A stretch of DNA of 32,844 bases, from the NCBI GenBank assembly GCA_002480525.1, contig DLCH01000046.1, forward strand, positions 1 to 32,844, read 5' to 3'. Position 1 is the stretch's first letter; each line of letters begins with the position of its first letter. This document shows positions 15,268 to 23,799 of the stretch, piece by piece. The notes under the pieces were generated by a model. The model was not told the origin of the DNA and made no database searches. It saw only the letters and a list, made by a program, of their open reading frames with translations. Position numbers and translations under genes: made by a program. The stretch is from Gammaproteobacteria bacterium UBA7803 (lineage in GTDB: Bacteria > Pseudomonadota > Gammaproteobacteria > Pseudomonadales > Azotimanducaceae).

Positions 15268-16599
15268 TTGGACTTCGACGACACCCGCGTACCGCCACGC
15301 CACTACGCCTTCCTGTGCTTCCTGACGCTGCTCAACGTCATGAACTTCGTGGACCGGCAGCTCTTGGCCAGCTTCGCCAACTTCATCGTGCCCGACCTGG
15401 GACTCACCAACACCCAGTTCGGCCTGCTGACGGGGCTGTTCTTCATCGTCTTCTACTCGGCCATGGGGGTGTTCATGGGCGCCCTGGCCGACATGGTCAA
15501 CCGGCCGCGGCTGGTGGCCGCCGGCCTCGCGCTGTGGAGCGGCCTGACCGCCCTGTCCGGCGCCGCCCGCGGCTTCTGGACCCTGGCGGCCCCCCGGATG
15601 CTGATCGGCGTCGGGGAATCCATCATGACGCCCACGTCGATGTCGATGCTGGCCGACCGCTTTCCGCCGGCCCGCCTGGGCTTCGCCTCGGGGTTCTACT
15701 ACATGGGCGTGCCCATCGGCGTCGGCGCCAGCCTGCTGATCGTCGGCTATCTGGGCCCGGCCATCGGCTGGCGCAACTGCTTCTACCTGCTGGGCGCCAT
15801 CGGCCTGGGTCTCGCGGTGATCATGCTGTTCGTCAAGGAGACGCCCCGCCGCCACCACGCCGTACCCGGCGAGGACGCCGATGCGCCCGCCCCGGCGGCG
15901 GCCGCGCCGGCGCCGGGATTCCGCACCATTCTGAGCACCCTGGGCTTCGCCCTGCGCAACTGCCCTGCCCTGGCCTACACCATCGCCGGCGGCGTGGCCC
16001 TGCACTTCATTCTCGGCGCCGCCGCCTTCGACCAGCTCTGGTTCGTCCAGGAACGCGGCTTCGAGCGGGCGGAGATCGCCCAGATGACCGGCTGGATCGC
16101 CATGATCGCCGGCATCCTGGGCAACCTGTTCGGCGGCGCCGGCGGCGACTGGTGGCTGCGCCGCACCGGCATGGGCAGGCCGATGTTCCTGTTCTGGATC
16201 ATGCTGATCCTGGCCCCGCTCAACGTCGCCTACCGGCTGGTGGACCCGGACACCGCCTGGTTCTGGATCGGCGTGTTCGTCGGCTTCTTCCAGCTCGGCT
16301 GTTTCTACGGCCCAACGTTCTCGACGGTCCAGGAACTGGTGCCGCCGCAGATCCGCGCCACGGTGGTGGCCGTGTACATTCTGCTGCTCAACCTGGTCGG
16401 CCTGGGCTTCGGCATCACCGCCGGCGGCATCGCCATCGACCTGTTCGCCGCTGCCGGCTACGAGCAGCCCTACACCTGGACGCTGGTGGTCTTCACCGCC
16501 ATCTCGCTGCTGGCGATTCCGCTGTTCTACATCGGCGGCCGCCGTTTCCACGGCGACCGGGAGCGGCTGTTCGCCCTGGCGGCGGCACGGCGGACGTGA
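15268..16599 (+). CDS. MFS transporter, spinster-like, TTG start
   Basis: A 443-residue twelve-helix major facilitator with MNFVDRQLLASF in helix 1, typical of the spinster-like group, and a loop 2-3 motif GALADMVNRPRLVAAG corresponding to motif A. An Ala/Pro-rich loop at about 200-215 separates the two halves. No ATG lies in frame before the middle of helix 1; the TTG at 15268 is preceded by GGGGAG at 7 bases and gives an N-terminus MDFDDTRVPPRHY that runs straight into helix 1, so TTG is the likely start. Its substrate is unknown; such transporters near crotonase and CoA-ligase genes probably take up a hydrophobic acid (inference). Confidence 0.88.
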   Translation: MDFDDTRVPPRHYAFLCFLTLLNVMNFVDRQLLASFANFIVPDLGLTNTQFGLLTGLFFIVFYSAMGVFMGALADMVNRPRLVAAGLALWSGLTALSGAARGFWTLAAPRMLIGVGESIMTPTSMSMLADRFPPARLGFASGFYYMGVPIGVGASLLIVGYLGPAIGWRNCFYLLGAIGLGLAVIMLFVKETPRRHHAVPGEDADAPAPAAAAPAPGFRTILSTLGFALRNCPALAYTIAGGVALHFILGAAAFDQLWFVQERGFERAEIAQMTGWIAMIAGILGNLFGGAGGDWWLRRTGMGRPMFLFWIMLILAPLNVAYRLVDPDTAWFWIGVFVGFFQLGCFYGPTFSTVQELVPPQIRATVVAVYILLLNLVGLGFGITAGGIAIDLFAAAGYEQPYTWTLVVFTAISLLAIPLFYIGGRRFHGDRERLFALAAARRT

Positions 16600-16655
16600 G
16601 TCACACGGCCGCGAACGTAGGGTAGACTCGAAGGCCTCTACGGGGAGAGACAGGC

Positions 16656-18434
16656 ATGAACACGCGACACCTGATGGCGGCCGCCGCCGTCTTCCTGCTG
16701 GTGCTGGCGGTGCGGCCGGCCACGGCCCTCGAGCCCGGCGACCGGGTCGACGACTTCCGGCTGCTGGACCACGAGGGCGGCAGCCGCCACCTCTACTACT
16801 ACGGCGACGCGCCGGCGGTGGTGATCATGGTTCAGGGCAACGGCTGCCCGATCGTGCGCAACGCCCTGCCCGGCTTCAAGGCGCTGCGGGACGAGTTCGC
16901 GCCCCGGGGGGTCGAGTTCCTGCTGCTCAACGCCAACCTGCAGGACGACCGCGCCGCCATCGCCCGGGAAGCCGAGGCGTTCGCCATCGACCTGCCCGTG
17001 CTGCTCGACGACACCCAGCTCGTCGGCGAATCCCTCGGCCTGGTGCGCACCGGCGAGGTGATCGTCATCGATCCCGCCACCTGGACCGTGGCCTACCGGG
17101 GCGCCATGGACGACCGACTGACCTACGAGCATCAGAAGCCGGCGGCCACCGAGCACTACCTGCGCGACGCCGTCGAGGACCTGCTGGCCGGGCGGCCGGT
17201 GGCCCTGGCGTCGACGGAGCCCGTCGGCTGCCTGATCAACTTCCCGGAGCGCAACGCCGAGCATGCCGCCATCTCCTACGCCGACACCATCGCGCCGATG
17301 CTGGTGGACAACTGCGTGAGCTGCCACCGGCCCGGCGGCATCGGGCCCTGGGCCATGACCAGCTACGACATGGTCCGCGGCTTCGCACCCATGATCCGCG
17401 AAGTGGTCCGGACCCGGCGGATGCCGCCCTGGCACGCGGACCCTGCCTATGGGCACTTCTCCAACGACCGCAGCCTGAGCGCCGACGAGACCCGCACCCT
17501 GGTCCACTGGATCGAGGCCGGCGCGCCCCGGGGCGAAGGCGTGGACCCGCTGCTGTCCCACAGCGACGTCCAGCCCGAATGGGGCCCGCTGGGCGAACCG
17601 GATCTGGTGATCGACATTCCGGCCACGGAGGTTCCGGCCACGGGCGTGGTCGACTACCAGTACAAGTACGTCACCAACCCGCTGGACCGGGACGTGTGGG
17701 TGCGGGCCTCCCAGATCATCCCCGGCGACCGGGCCGCCCTGCACCACGTCATCACCCGCTTCGGCATGGTCGAGACCGAAGGCCCGCGCCAGGGCCGCAT
17801 CCGCCGGGACGGCCCCAGCGGCGGCCTCGCGGGATACGTGCCCGGCTGGGTGGCGCGGGATCTGCCCGAGGGCACCGGCACCTGGCTGCCGGCGGGCGCC
17901 ACCATCGAGTTCCAGATGCACTACACCACCTACGGCAAGGCCACTACCGATCAGTCACGGATCGGCATCTACTTCCACGACCAGCCGCCGGCGCATCAGA
18001 TCGAAACCATGATCCTGGCGAACCCGCGCATCCGCATCCCGGCCCACGCGGCCGACCACCGGGAGCAGGCCGTGCGCACCTTCGACTCGGATGTGGTGGT
18101 CTACTCGCTGCTGCCCCACGCCCACTACCGCGGCAAGGCCTCGGAGTTCCGCGCGGTCTACCCCGACGGCAGCGAGGAAGTGCTGCTGTCCGTGCCCAAC
18201 TACGACTTCAACTGGCAGACCACCTACGAGCTGGCCGCCCCCAAGCGGCTGCCGGCTGGCACGAAAATGGTCCACACCACCTGGTGGGACAACTCCGCGC
18301 GCAATCCCGCCAACCCGGATCCGACCCGGGAGGTGCCCTGGGGCCAGCAGTCCTGGGACGAGATGCTGTTCGGTGCGGTCAGCTACCGCAGGGTGGCCGA
18401 CGACGAGCAGCCGGCGGTGGCCGCCCGGAACTGA
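16656..18434 (+). CDS. Secreted redoxin / cytochrome c / copper monooxygenase (PHM-like) fusion
   Basis: A 592-residue exported protein of three domains. Residues 1-24 are a signal peptide (ATA cut). About 25-190 is a thioredoxin/AhpC-like redoxin with a single active-site Cys64 (NGCPIV). About 205-300 is a cytochrome c domain with CVSCH at 220-224 and Met256 as possible axial ligand. The rest resembles the copper type II ascorbate-dependent monooxygenases (PHM/DBM): His363-His364 and His422 for one copper, His488, His490 and Met570 for the other, with the family pattern HxHxxGK and SWDEM. The substrate-carboxylate residues of PHM (Arg240, Asn316, Tyr318) are Leu486, Phe572 and Ala574 here, and this domain has no Cys. 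It would hydroxylate an unknown substrate in the periplasm, with electrons perhaps coming through the haem domain. It is probably a single-gene unit. Confidence 0.88.
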   Translation: MNTRHLMAAAAVFLLVLAVRPATALEPGDRVDDFRLLDHEGGSRHLYYYGDAPAVVIMVQGNGCPIVRNALPGFKALRDEFAPRGVEFLLLNANLQDDRAAIAREAEAFAIDLPVLLDDTQLVGESLGLVRTGEVIVIDPATWTVAYRGAMDDRLTYEHQKPAATEHYLRDAVEDLLAGRPVALASTEPVGCLINFPERNAEHAAISYADTIAPMLVDNCVSCHRPGGIGPWAMTSYDMVRGFAPMIREVVRTRRMPPWHADPAYGHFSNDRSLSADETRTLVHWIEAGAPRGEGVDPLLSHSDVQPEWGPLGEPDLVIDIPATEVPATGVVDYQYKYVTNPLDRDVWVRASQIIPGDRAALHHVITRFGMVETEGPRQGRIRRDGPSGGLAGYVPGWVARDLPEGTGTWLPAGATIEFQMHYTTYGKATTDQSRIGIYFHDQPPAHQIETMILANPRIRIPAHAADHREQAVRTFDSDVVVYSLLPHAHYRGKASEFRAVYPDGSEEVLLSVPNYDFNWQTTYELAAPKRLPAGTKMVHTTWWDNSARNPANPDPTREVPWGQQSWDEMLFGAVSYRRVADDEQPAVAARN

Positions 18435-18457
18435 GCGGGGCGGTCCGGCCCGTTCAG
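18431..18457. terminator. Hairpin at convergent monooxygenase/PLP-enzyme junction
   Basis: CTGAGCGGG (18431-18439) pairs with CCCGTTCAG (18449-18457), nine base pairs with one G-T wobble and a 9-base GC-rich loop. It covers both stop codons, so it would serve both converging genes. No T-run is visible. Confidence 0.45.
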
Positions 18458-19698
18458 CCCAGCAGATCGCGGTGCCTGGCGAGAGCCGCCAGGACCCGAT
18501 CCACGTGGGCCGGCGTGTTGTAGACGTGGGGTGAGAAGCGCAGCCCGCCGGTGGCGGCCGCGATCACCCCGGCGTCCTCCAGGATCAGCTCCGGCAGCCG
18601 CCGCCGCGCCCCGTCGCCGGCCCGCAGGATGACCACGCTGCTGCGGAAGTCCGGATGGCCGTTCGACACCAGCGGCAGCCCCAGATCTTCGACCCCTTCG
18701 CGCAGCCGCTCCGCCACCGCCGAGGACGCCCGCTCCACGGCCGCCGGCGTCAGCGCGTCGTGCCACGCCACGGTCTCGGCCAGCGCCGCGATGGCGGCAT
18801 CGTCCCGCTGGCCGAGGGCCTCGTAGCGCCGGGCGCCAGTGACCTCGGGCGTGACGTCTCCGCCCCAGGGAATGCTCACCACCGTCGCGGCCACCTCGTC
18901 CTGCCGGTCCGCTCTGACGTACAGCATCCCGGTCTCCCGGGGCCCCAGGTACCACTTGTGGGCGCTGCCGCTGAAGCTGTCGCAGCCCATGGCGCGCAGG
19001 TCCGCCGCCCGGGCGCCCCAGGTCTGAGCGCCGTCGACGTGAATGAACAACGACGGCGCGCGCGCCCGCAGCGCCGCGCAGATTTCCGCCGCCGGCATCC
19101 GGAAGCCGGTGACGTTGGAAACGTGGGTGAAGGAGACCACCCGGGTGCCGGGGGTCAACGCGGCGGTGACCGCGTCGACCACCTCGTCGATGCTGGCAGC
19201 GTGCGCCGGCACCGGGAACTCACGGACGGTGAACCCATCGCGCCGGGCCCGCACCCGCCAGGCCAGATGGTTCGACGGATGATTCTGGTCCCACAGCAGC
19301 ACCTCGTCGCCGGCGGCCAGCTCGAGCCCCTGAACGACGATGCCGTTGGCCTCCGAAGTGTTGCGGACGATGGCGACCTCGTCCGCGTCGACACCGAGCT
19401 GGCGGGCGATGCCGGCGCGCGCCGTTTCCTTGAAGCCCTCGACCCGGCGGCGGTTGCCGGCGCTCATGTCCCGGTCCAGCTCGGCGGCGAACCGGGCAAC
19501 CGCAGCGCCGATGGCCGACGGCATGGGACAGAGGTTGGCGGCATTCATCGGCACACGGTCCGGCGCGAACCCGAAAGCCGAGTCGGGGGCCGGCCCGGCC
19601 AGCGCGGCCGCAACGCCCGGCCACGTACCCAGTGTCCCCACCATGCCGGCGGCCGAAACCCCCGACGCCAATCCGAGCCACGCCCTGCGTCCGATCAT
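18454..19698 (-). CDS. Tat-exported class V PLP-dependent enzyme (PvdN/isopenicillin-epimerase-like)
   Basis: A 414-residue aminotransferase class V-fold enzyme. The N-terminus MIGRRAWLGLASGVSAAG reads as a twin-arginine signal and runs into an Ala/Gly-rich hydrophobic stretch. The PLP site is seen in HVDGAQTWGA (Asp pairing with the cofactor) and GSAHKWYLGP, whose Lys forms the Schiff base; NTSEANGIVV binds phosphate. ATG 19698 has GGGAGG upstream; an upstream in-frame start at 19749 lacks a site and would bury the signal. Tat export fits a protein that folds with cofactor in the cytoplasm, as known for PvdN in Pseudomonas pyoverdine maturation. Substrate unknown. The transporter gene lies 72 bases upstream. 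Confidence 0.85.
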   Translation of the reverse strand: MIGRRAWLGLASGVSAAGMVGTLGTWPGVAAALAGPAPDSAFGFAPDRVPMNAANLCPMPSAIGAAVARFAAELDRDMSAGNRRRVEGFKETARAGIARQLGVDADEVAIVRNTSEANGIVVQGLELAAGDEVLLWDQNHPSNHLAWRVRARRDGFTVREFPVPAHAASIDEVVDAVTAALTPGTRVVSFTHVSNVTGFRMPAAEICAALRARAPSLFIHVDGAQTWGARAADLRAMGCDSFSGSAHKWYLGPRETGMLYVRADRQDEVAATVVSIPWGGDVTPEVTGARRYEALGQRDDAAIAALAETVAWHDALTPAAVERASSAVAERLREGVEDLGLPLVSNGHPDFRSSVVILRAGDGARRRLPELILEDAGVIAAATGGLRFSPHVYNTPAHVDRVLAALARHRDLLG

Positions 19699-19770
19699 GC
19701 ACCCGCCTCCCTGGTCGACGACGGCCATCATGGCCCGAGGCGTCGCCACGGTCCATGCGGCCGTCCGTTC

Positions 19771-21312
19771 TCAGTTCGGGCGCGACCGCTCCCGGGCATG
19801 GCGGGCATCGAGTTCCCGGCGCACTTCGGCATGGCGTTCCCGGGTGACCCCGTAACGCAGCGCCAGCACCATCCAGGCGACGTTGGCCAGCGGCACCACC
19901 AGCCCGGCCACCACGCCGAGGCGCAGCACCACGTCGCCGTCCAGCGGCGGCCCGCCCAACGCGCCGGCGCCGGCCGGGAAGCCGATCACCCCGTCCAGCA
20001 GCGCGCCGGCGGCGAGCAGACCGAAGCCCGAGGTGGCCTTGGACGCGAAGCCGACGGAGGAGCTGAACAGCCCCTCCTGACGCCGGCCGGTGGCCAGCTC
20101 CTGGACGTCCAGCGTATCGGCGATCATCGACACGAACATGGTCAGGGCGACCATGGCCAGGTACACCGACAGCACGGCGTCGATGATCAAGAGCACCAGC
20201 AGCAGCGTGGAACCGTTGGGGGGCAGCACGTCGATCAGCCGCAGGCCGATCAGCGCCATGCCCTGCACCGTCAGCACCACCGAGCAGCCCACCAGCAGGT
20301 GCTTCTTGTCGAAGCGGCTCTGCAGCGGAACGATGGTGGCGAAGGCCAGCAGCGCGCCGCAGAAGGACAGGCTGAGCCAGCGCAGGCTGCTGGTGTCGAG
20401 CCCCCAGAAGTAGGTGCGGACGTAGATCTCCAGCGCCTGCACCGTGCCGATCACCAGCGCCGAGCAGAGCACGGCGCCCAGCAGGATCACGAAGTCGCGG
20501 TTGCCCAGGGCGAGCTTCACGTCGGCGACCAGCCGCGCCGGCCGGAACCGCTCCACCGCCCCGGTGGGCTGCATGAGATAGGGAATCTGGTCCCGGGTGA
20601 AGTGGGCGGTGGCCAGGGCCGTGCCGCTGACGCACAGCGCCAGCACCCAGGCGAAGGTCTGGTAGGCGGCAGGATTGAGCTGGCCCAGGGGATATTCGGC
20701 GCTGCCGGGGAACACCCAGGTGTACACCGACACCGAGAACACGATGCCGCCGAGCCAGGCCATCAGAAAGCGGTAGCTGACGATGGCGCTGCGCTCCCGG
20801 TAGTCGTCCGAATACTCGGCGAACATGGCATTCCAGGGAATCGCGAAGAACGTCATGGCCACCCGGGTGGCGACGATGAACACCAGCAGCCAGGCGAGCA
20901 GCAGCGCGTCCCGGGACTCCCCGGCGGCCAGCTCCGGCGGCGCGAACAGGAAGTAGACGCACACGCCCAGCGGCAGCGCCGCCGCGTACATGAAGGGGTG
21001 GCGCCGGCCCCAGCGGGAGCGGAAGTTGTCCGACAGGGACCCCACCAGCGGGTCGGTGACGGCGTCCACCACCAGGGCGAAAGCCAGCGCCAGGGACACG
21101 TAGAACGCCGGCAGGCCGAGCACCTGGTTGTAGTACAGCAGCAGGAACGTGCGGACCGCGAAGTCCTTGAACACGTCCGGCAGGCCGCCCATGCCCTGGG
21201 CGACCCGGGCCCGCGTGGGTACGGGCCCTTCCCGATCGAGGGCACGGCGGAACGCGGGGATGGCATCAGCCTCCGGTTCGAATCCGGGTGGACCGCCCGC
21301 CGGCCTGTCCAC
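19771..21312 (-). CDS. GPH-type MFS transporter (second)
   Basis: A 513-residue member of the glycoside-pentoside-hexuronide:cation symporter family with about twelve helices. The signature DAVTDPLVGSLSDNF followed by SRWGRRHPFMYAAA matches the transporter at 7430-8845 and marks a paralogue. The start is a GTG at 21312 lying 2 bases after the stop of the crotonase gene, with AGGA upstream; the next Met (at 21192) would remove the family's conserved first segment, so GTG is preferred. The first 35 residues form a Pro/Gly-rich leader before helix 1. Being in an operon with SDR and crotonase genes, it probably moves the substrate or product of that pathway (inference). Confidence 0.9.
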   Translation of the reverse strand: MDRPAGGPPGFEPEADAIPAFRRALDREGPVPTRARVAQGMGGLPDVFKDFAVRTFLLLYYNQVLGLPAFYVSLALAFALVVDAVTDPLVGSLSDNFRSRWGRRHPFMYAAALPLGVCVYFLFAPPELAAGESRDALLLAWLLVFIVATRVAMTFFAIPWNAMFAEYSDDYRERSAIVSYRFLMAWLGGIVFSVSVYTWVFPGSAEYPLGQLNPAAYQTFAWVLALCVSGTALATAHFTRDQIPYLMQPTGAVERFRPARLVADVKLALGNRDFVILLGAVLCSALVIGTVQALEIYVRTYFWGLDTSSLRWLSLSFCGALLAFATIVPLQSRFDKKHLLVGCSVVLTVQGMALIGLRLIDVLPPNGSTLLLVLLIIDAVLSVYLAMVALTMFVSMIADTLDVQELATGRRQEGLFSSSVGFASKATSGFGLLAAGALLDGVIGFPAGAGALGGPPLDGDVVLRLGVVAGLVVPLANVAWMVLALRYGVTRERHAEVRRELDARHARERSRPN

Positions 21313-21314
21313 GG

Positions 21315-22112
21315 TCAGGCGTCCTGACGCGCGCGCTTGAAGTCCGGCGGCCGCTTCTCCATGAAGGCGGCGATGGCTTCCTTGTGCTCGGCCGAGGCGT
21401 AGCAGGTGGCCAGCGCCTCCATCTCACGCTTCTGGACCAGATCCGTGTCGCCCTCGCTGAAGTTCTCGGTCACCAGCGTCTTGACCATCTTCAGCGCCGC
21501 CTGGGGGTTCTCTCCCATCTGCCGCGCCATGTCGGTGGCGGCCTCGAGCAGCGCGTCCGGCGCCACCACCTCGTCCACCAGCCCGATGCGCGCCGCTTCC
21601 TCGGCGGAGATCGTGCAGCCCGTCAGCATCAGCCGATTGGCCTGGCCGAAGCCGCAGCGCAGCCCCAGGTAGTGGGAGCTGGCCAGCTCCGGGACCAGCC
21701 CCATCTTGATGAACCGGGCGCTCAGCTTGGCGCCGCTGCCTGCGATCAGGTAGTCCATCGCCAGCACCTGGGTCAGTCCGACGCCGATGGCCGCGCCGTT
21801 GATGGCCGCCACCATGGGCTTGGACTCCCGGACCAGCTTGACCCAGTCCCGGCGCCGGCCGCTGCCGCCGCCCACGTCGCCGCCTTCGGCCTGGGTCTTG
21901 AACACGTCCTCGATGTCGGCCCCGGCACAGAAACCCCGGCCCGTGCCCGTCACCACCATGGCGATCACGTCGTCGTCGGCGTTGGCCTTCTCGATGGCGT
22001 CGGTCAGCTCCGCGGCCATCCGGTAGGTCCAGGCGTTGAGCTTCTCCGGACGGTTGAGGGTCAGCCTCAGAATGCCGTCGCTCTGCTCGGCGAGGATGGT
22101 TTCGTAGCTCAT
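21315..22112 (-). CDS. Crotonase-family enoyl-CoA isomerase-like protein
   Basis: A 265-residue crotonase with GRGFCAGADIEDV (58-70) and INGAAIGVGLTQVLAMDYL as the oxyanion-hole segments. Both hydratase glutamates are absent: the Glu144 position is in a GVGLTQ context and the Glu164 position is Phe134. Instead Glu142 in GLVPELASSHYL sits at the place of the catalytic Glu of delta3,delta2-enoyl-CoA isomerases, so isomerisation is the best guess. AGGGGAG precedes ATG 22112. It lies between an SDR gene (31-base gap) and a GPH transporter gene (2-base gap) in a minus-strand operon that begins at 23780. Confidence 0.9.
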   Translation of the reverse strand: MSYETILAEQSDGILRLTLNRPEKLNAWTYRMAAELTDAIEKANADDDVIAMVVTGTGRGFCAGADIEDVFKTQAEGGDVGGGSGRRRDWVKLVRESKPMVAAINGAAIGVGLTQVLAMDYLIAGSGAKLSARFIKMGLVPELASSHYLGLRCGFGQANRLMLTGCTISAEEAARIGLVDEVVAPDALLEAATDMARQMGENPQAALKMVKTLVTENFSEGDTDLVQKREMEALATCYASAEHKEAIAAFMEKRPPDFKRARQDA

Positions 22113-22143
22113 GCGTCGTATCTCCCCTGACGTTGGAAAACTA

Positions 22144-23217
22144 TCACGATTCGTCGGCGCCCCGGCGCCGTACGGGCTGGATGCCGGCGACGCTGATCAG
22201 CGACTCCACGCAGTCGCGGATGGAGTCGTCGAGCGGCCGGAACTCGATGCCTGAGACGGCACGGATCCGGTCGTTGCGTATTTCGGTGCCCGCCCAGATG
22301 GCCCGCATCTCCGCCTCCCTGGCCTGCAGGCGCTCGGGATGACGATCGGTGGGCGCGGTCACCGCGAAGTCGAGCTCCGGCAGCAGCCGGGCGATGCTGG
22401 CGCACACGTCCTCGACGTCGCGCCGCTCGGTGGAACAGGCGATGTAGCGCTCGCCGTTGGCGACCGCGAGGCTCTCCAGCAGCGCCACGTGGCAGGCGGC
22501 GTCGTCGCGCACGTCCACGGTCATCCACGGCCGGTAGGCCTGGGTCTGGTCGTAGCGGCCGAGCAGCATGCCCTCGATGATGTGCTGCCACGGCCCGCGA
22601 TCCTTCTGATGGGCGGACAGGATCGGGCCGACGTTGTCGCCCGGGCACACGGTGATCGCGTCCCACCGCCCGGAGCGCGCCGCCGCCTCGGCGAAGGCCC
22701 GCTCGGCGATCACCTTGCCGATGGAGTAGCCCTGGCCCTTGGCCGCCGTGCGCTTCGGATTCTGCTCGTCGGGAAACCGGTCCTCGTGGAACACCGGGCG
22801 CCGCACGTACTCCTGCAGATCCACCTCGGACATCACCGCGGCGATGCTGGAGGTGAGCACCACGCGGCCCACGGTGCCGGCGGCCTCGACGCTGGCGATG
22901 ACGTGGTCGCACACCCGCCGCACGTAGTCGGCGTCGTCGTAGTCGCTGACGTGGGACACGTGGCACACGCCGTGACAGCCGGGGAACACCTCGTCGAAGC
23001 AGCCGTCCCGGTCGAGGTCCGCGCCGTGCAGGGTCAGCCGGCCAGACGCGTGACCACCGAGGGCCTTGAGGAAGCCGACGCGATCGTCGTCGCCGGGGTC
23101 GCGCACGCAGGCGCGCACCCGGTAGCCCTTGTCGAGCAGCAGCTTCACCACCCAGCCGCCGATGAAGCCGGCGGCGCCGGTGACGGCCACGGTGCCGCCC
23201 TTGGGAATCGGTGCCAT
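22144..23217 (-). CDS. NAD(P)-dependent epimerase/dehydratase-type SDR
   Basis: A 357-residue extended short-chain dehydrogenase. The nucleotide-binding motif TGAAGFIG is at 13-20 and the catalytic YSIGK has Tyr164 and Lys168, with Ser123/Ser124 in VLTSSIAAV. The arrangement, including the DFR-like PGDNVGP segment after the active site, resembles dihydroflavonol reductase/3-beta-hydroxysteroid dehydrogenase-like enzymes, which reduce or oxidise a ring ketone or alcohol. GGGAGG lies 6 bases before ATG 23217. It lies second in the PhzA/B-like - SDR - crotonase - transporter operon, pointing to the metabolism of a cyclic acyl-CoA (inference). Confidence 0.9.
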   Translation of the reverse strand: MAPIPKGGTVAVTGAAGFIGGWVVKLLLDKGYRVRACVRDPGDDDRVGFLKALGGHASGRLTLHGADLDRDGCFDEVFPGCHGVCHVSHVSDYDDADYVRRVCDHVIASVEAAGTVGRVVLTSSIAAVMSEVDLQEYVRRPVFHEDRFPDEQNPKRTAAKGQGYSIGKVIAERAFAEAAARSGRWDAITVCPGDNVGPILSAHQKDRGPWQHIIEGMLLGRYDQTQAYRPWMTVDVRDDAACHVALLESLAVANGERYIACSTERRDVEDVCASIARLLPELDFAVTAPTDRHPERLQAREAEMRAIWAGTEIRNDRIRAVSGIEFRPLDDSIRDCVESLISVAGIQPVRRRGADES

Positions 23218-23273
23218 CGATGTCCTCCCGTCGATTCTGTCCTGCGATGCTACATCGGCCCCGCCGGCCCTGG

Positions 23274-23780
23274 TTACAGGCGGGCTTCGTCCGGCGCCTG
23301 GGACGCCGGCCAGTCGACGTTGCAGGAACGCGCGATTTCGTCGATCCGCGATTCCCAGAAGTCCCGGCCGAAGGCCTGGTAGGTCTGGAACGGGTTGCAG
23401 TATTCGCGCATGCGGAACGCCCGGCCGTCCCGGGAGGTGATCTTCGAGAAGTAACGCTGCCGGTAGCGCCCGCCGTGTATGGTGGGCCCGCCGCCGACGG
23501 ACTCGATGATCACCGTCTCCGCCTCGTCGGTCGGGTAGGCGGCGATCAGCCGCGTCGAGAACTCGGGCACGACTTCGAGCAGCAGCTCCATGAACCGGGA
23601 CACGGCCTCACGGCCGATCATGCAGATCGGCGTGTGGAAGGTCGGCCCTTCCCAGATCGCGTCCTCGTGCAGCGCCTCCAGCCAGATCTCGCGCTGCTCC
23701 GCCAGCGTGGTGCGCACGCCGCCGAATGCTGCCTCTAGCCCGCGGCGTTCGCCGCCCGGACCGCCCCCCGACTTTGCCAT
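23274..23780 (-). CDS. PhzA/PhzB-like (NTF2-fold) protein
   Basis: A 168-residue SnoaL/NTF2-fold protein without a signal peptide. The segment IWLEALHEDAIWEGP at the start and FRMREYCNPFQTYQAFG near the end are typical of the PhzA/PhzB-type group, named after phenazine synthesis but widely found in proteobacteria as small-molecule isomerases or binding proteins. No phenazine genes are present, so a phenazine role is not supported. The N-terminal 15 residues are a Gly-rich tail. It is the first gene of a minus-strand operon, and its promoter shares a 61-base space with the divergent ferritin-like gene that contains a perfect palindrome. Confidence 0.8.
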   Translation of the reverse strand: MAKSGGGPGGERRGLEAAFGGVRTTLAEQREIWLEALHEDAIWEGPTFHTPICMIGREAVSRFMELLLEVVPEFSTRLIAAYPTDEAETVIIESVGGGPTIHGGRYRQRYFSKITSRDGRAFRMREYCNPFQTYQAFGRDFWESRIDEIARSCNVDWPASQAPDEARL

Positions 23781-23799
23781 GTCCCTCTCCCCCGGGTTA

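Noticed and set aside
18655..21327. Long open plus-strand frame of 890 codons
   Set aside because: It is antisense to the class V PLP enzyme and GPH transporter genes, both with clear family motifs. Its product is rich in His, Arg, Gln and Gly without any recognisable domain, as expected from the mirror frame of GC-rich genes.
23274..23780. Phenazine biosynthesis role for the PhzA/B-like protein
   Set aside because: No other phenazine genes occur in the window; the neighbours are SDR, crotonase and transporter genes, so the name reflects fold similarity only.
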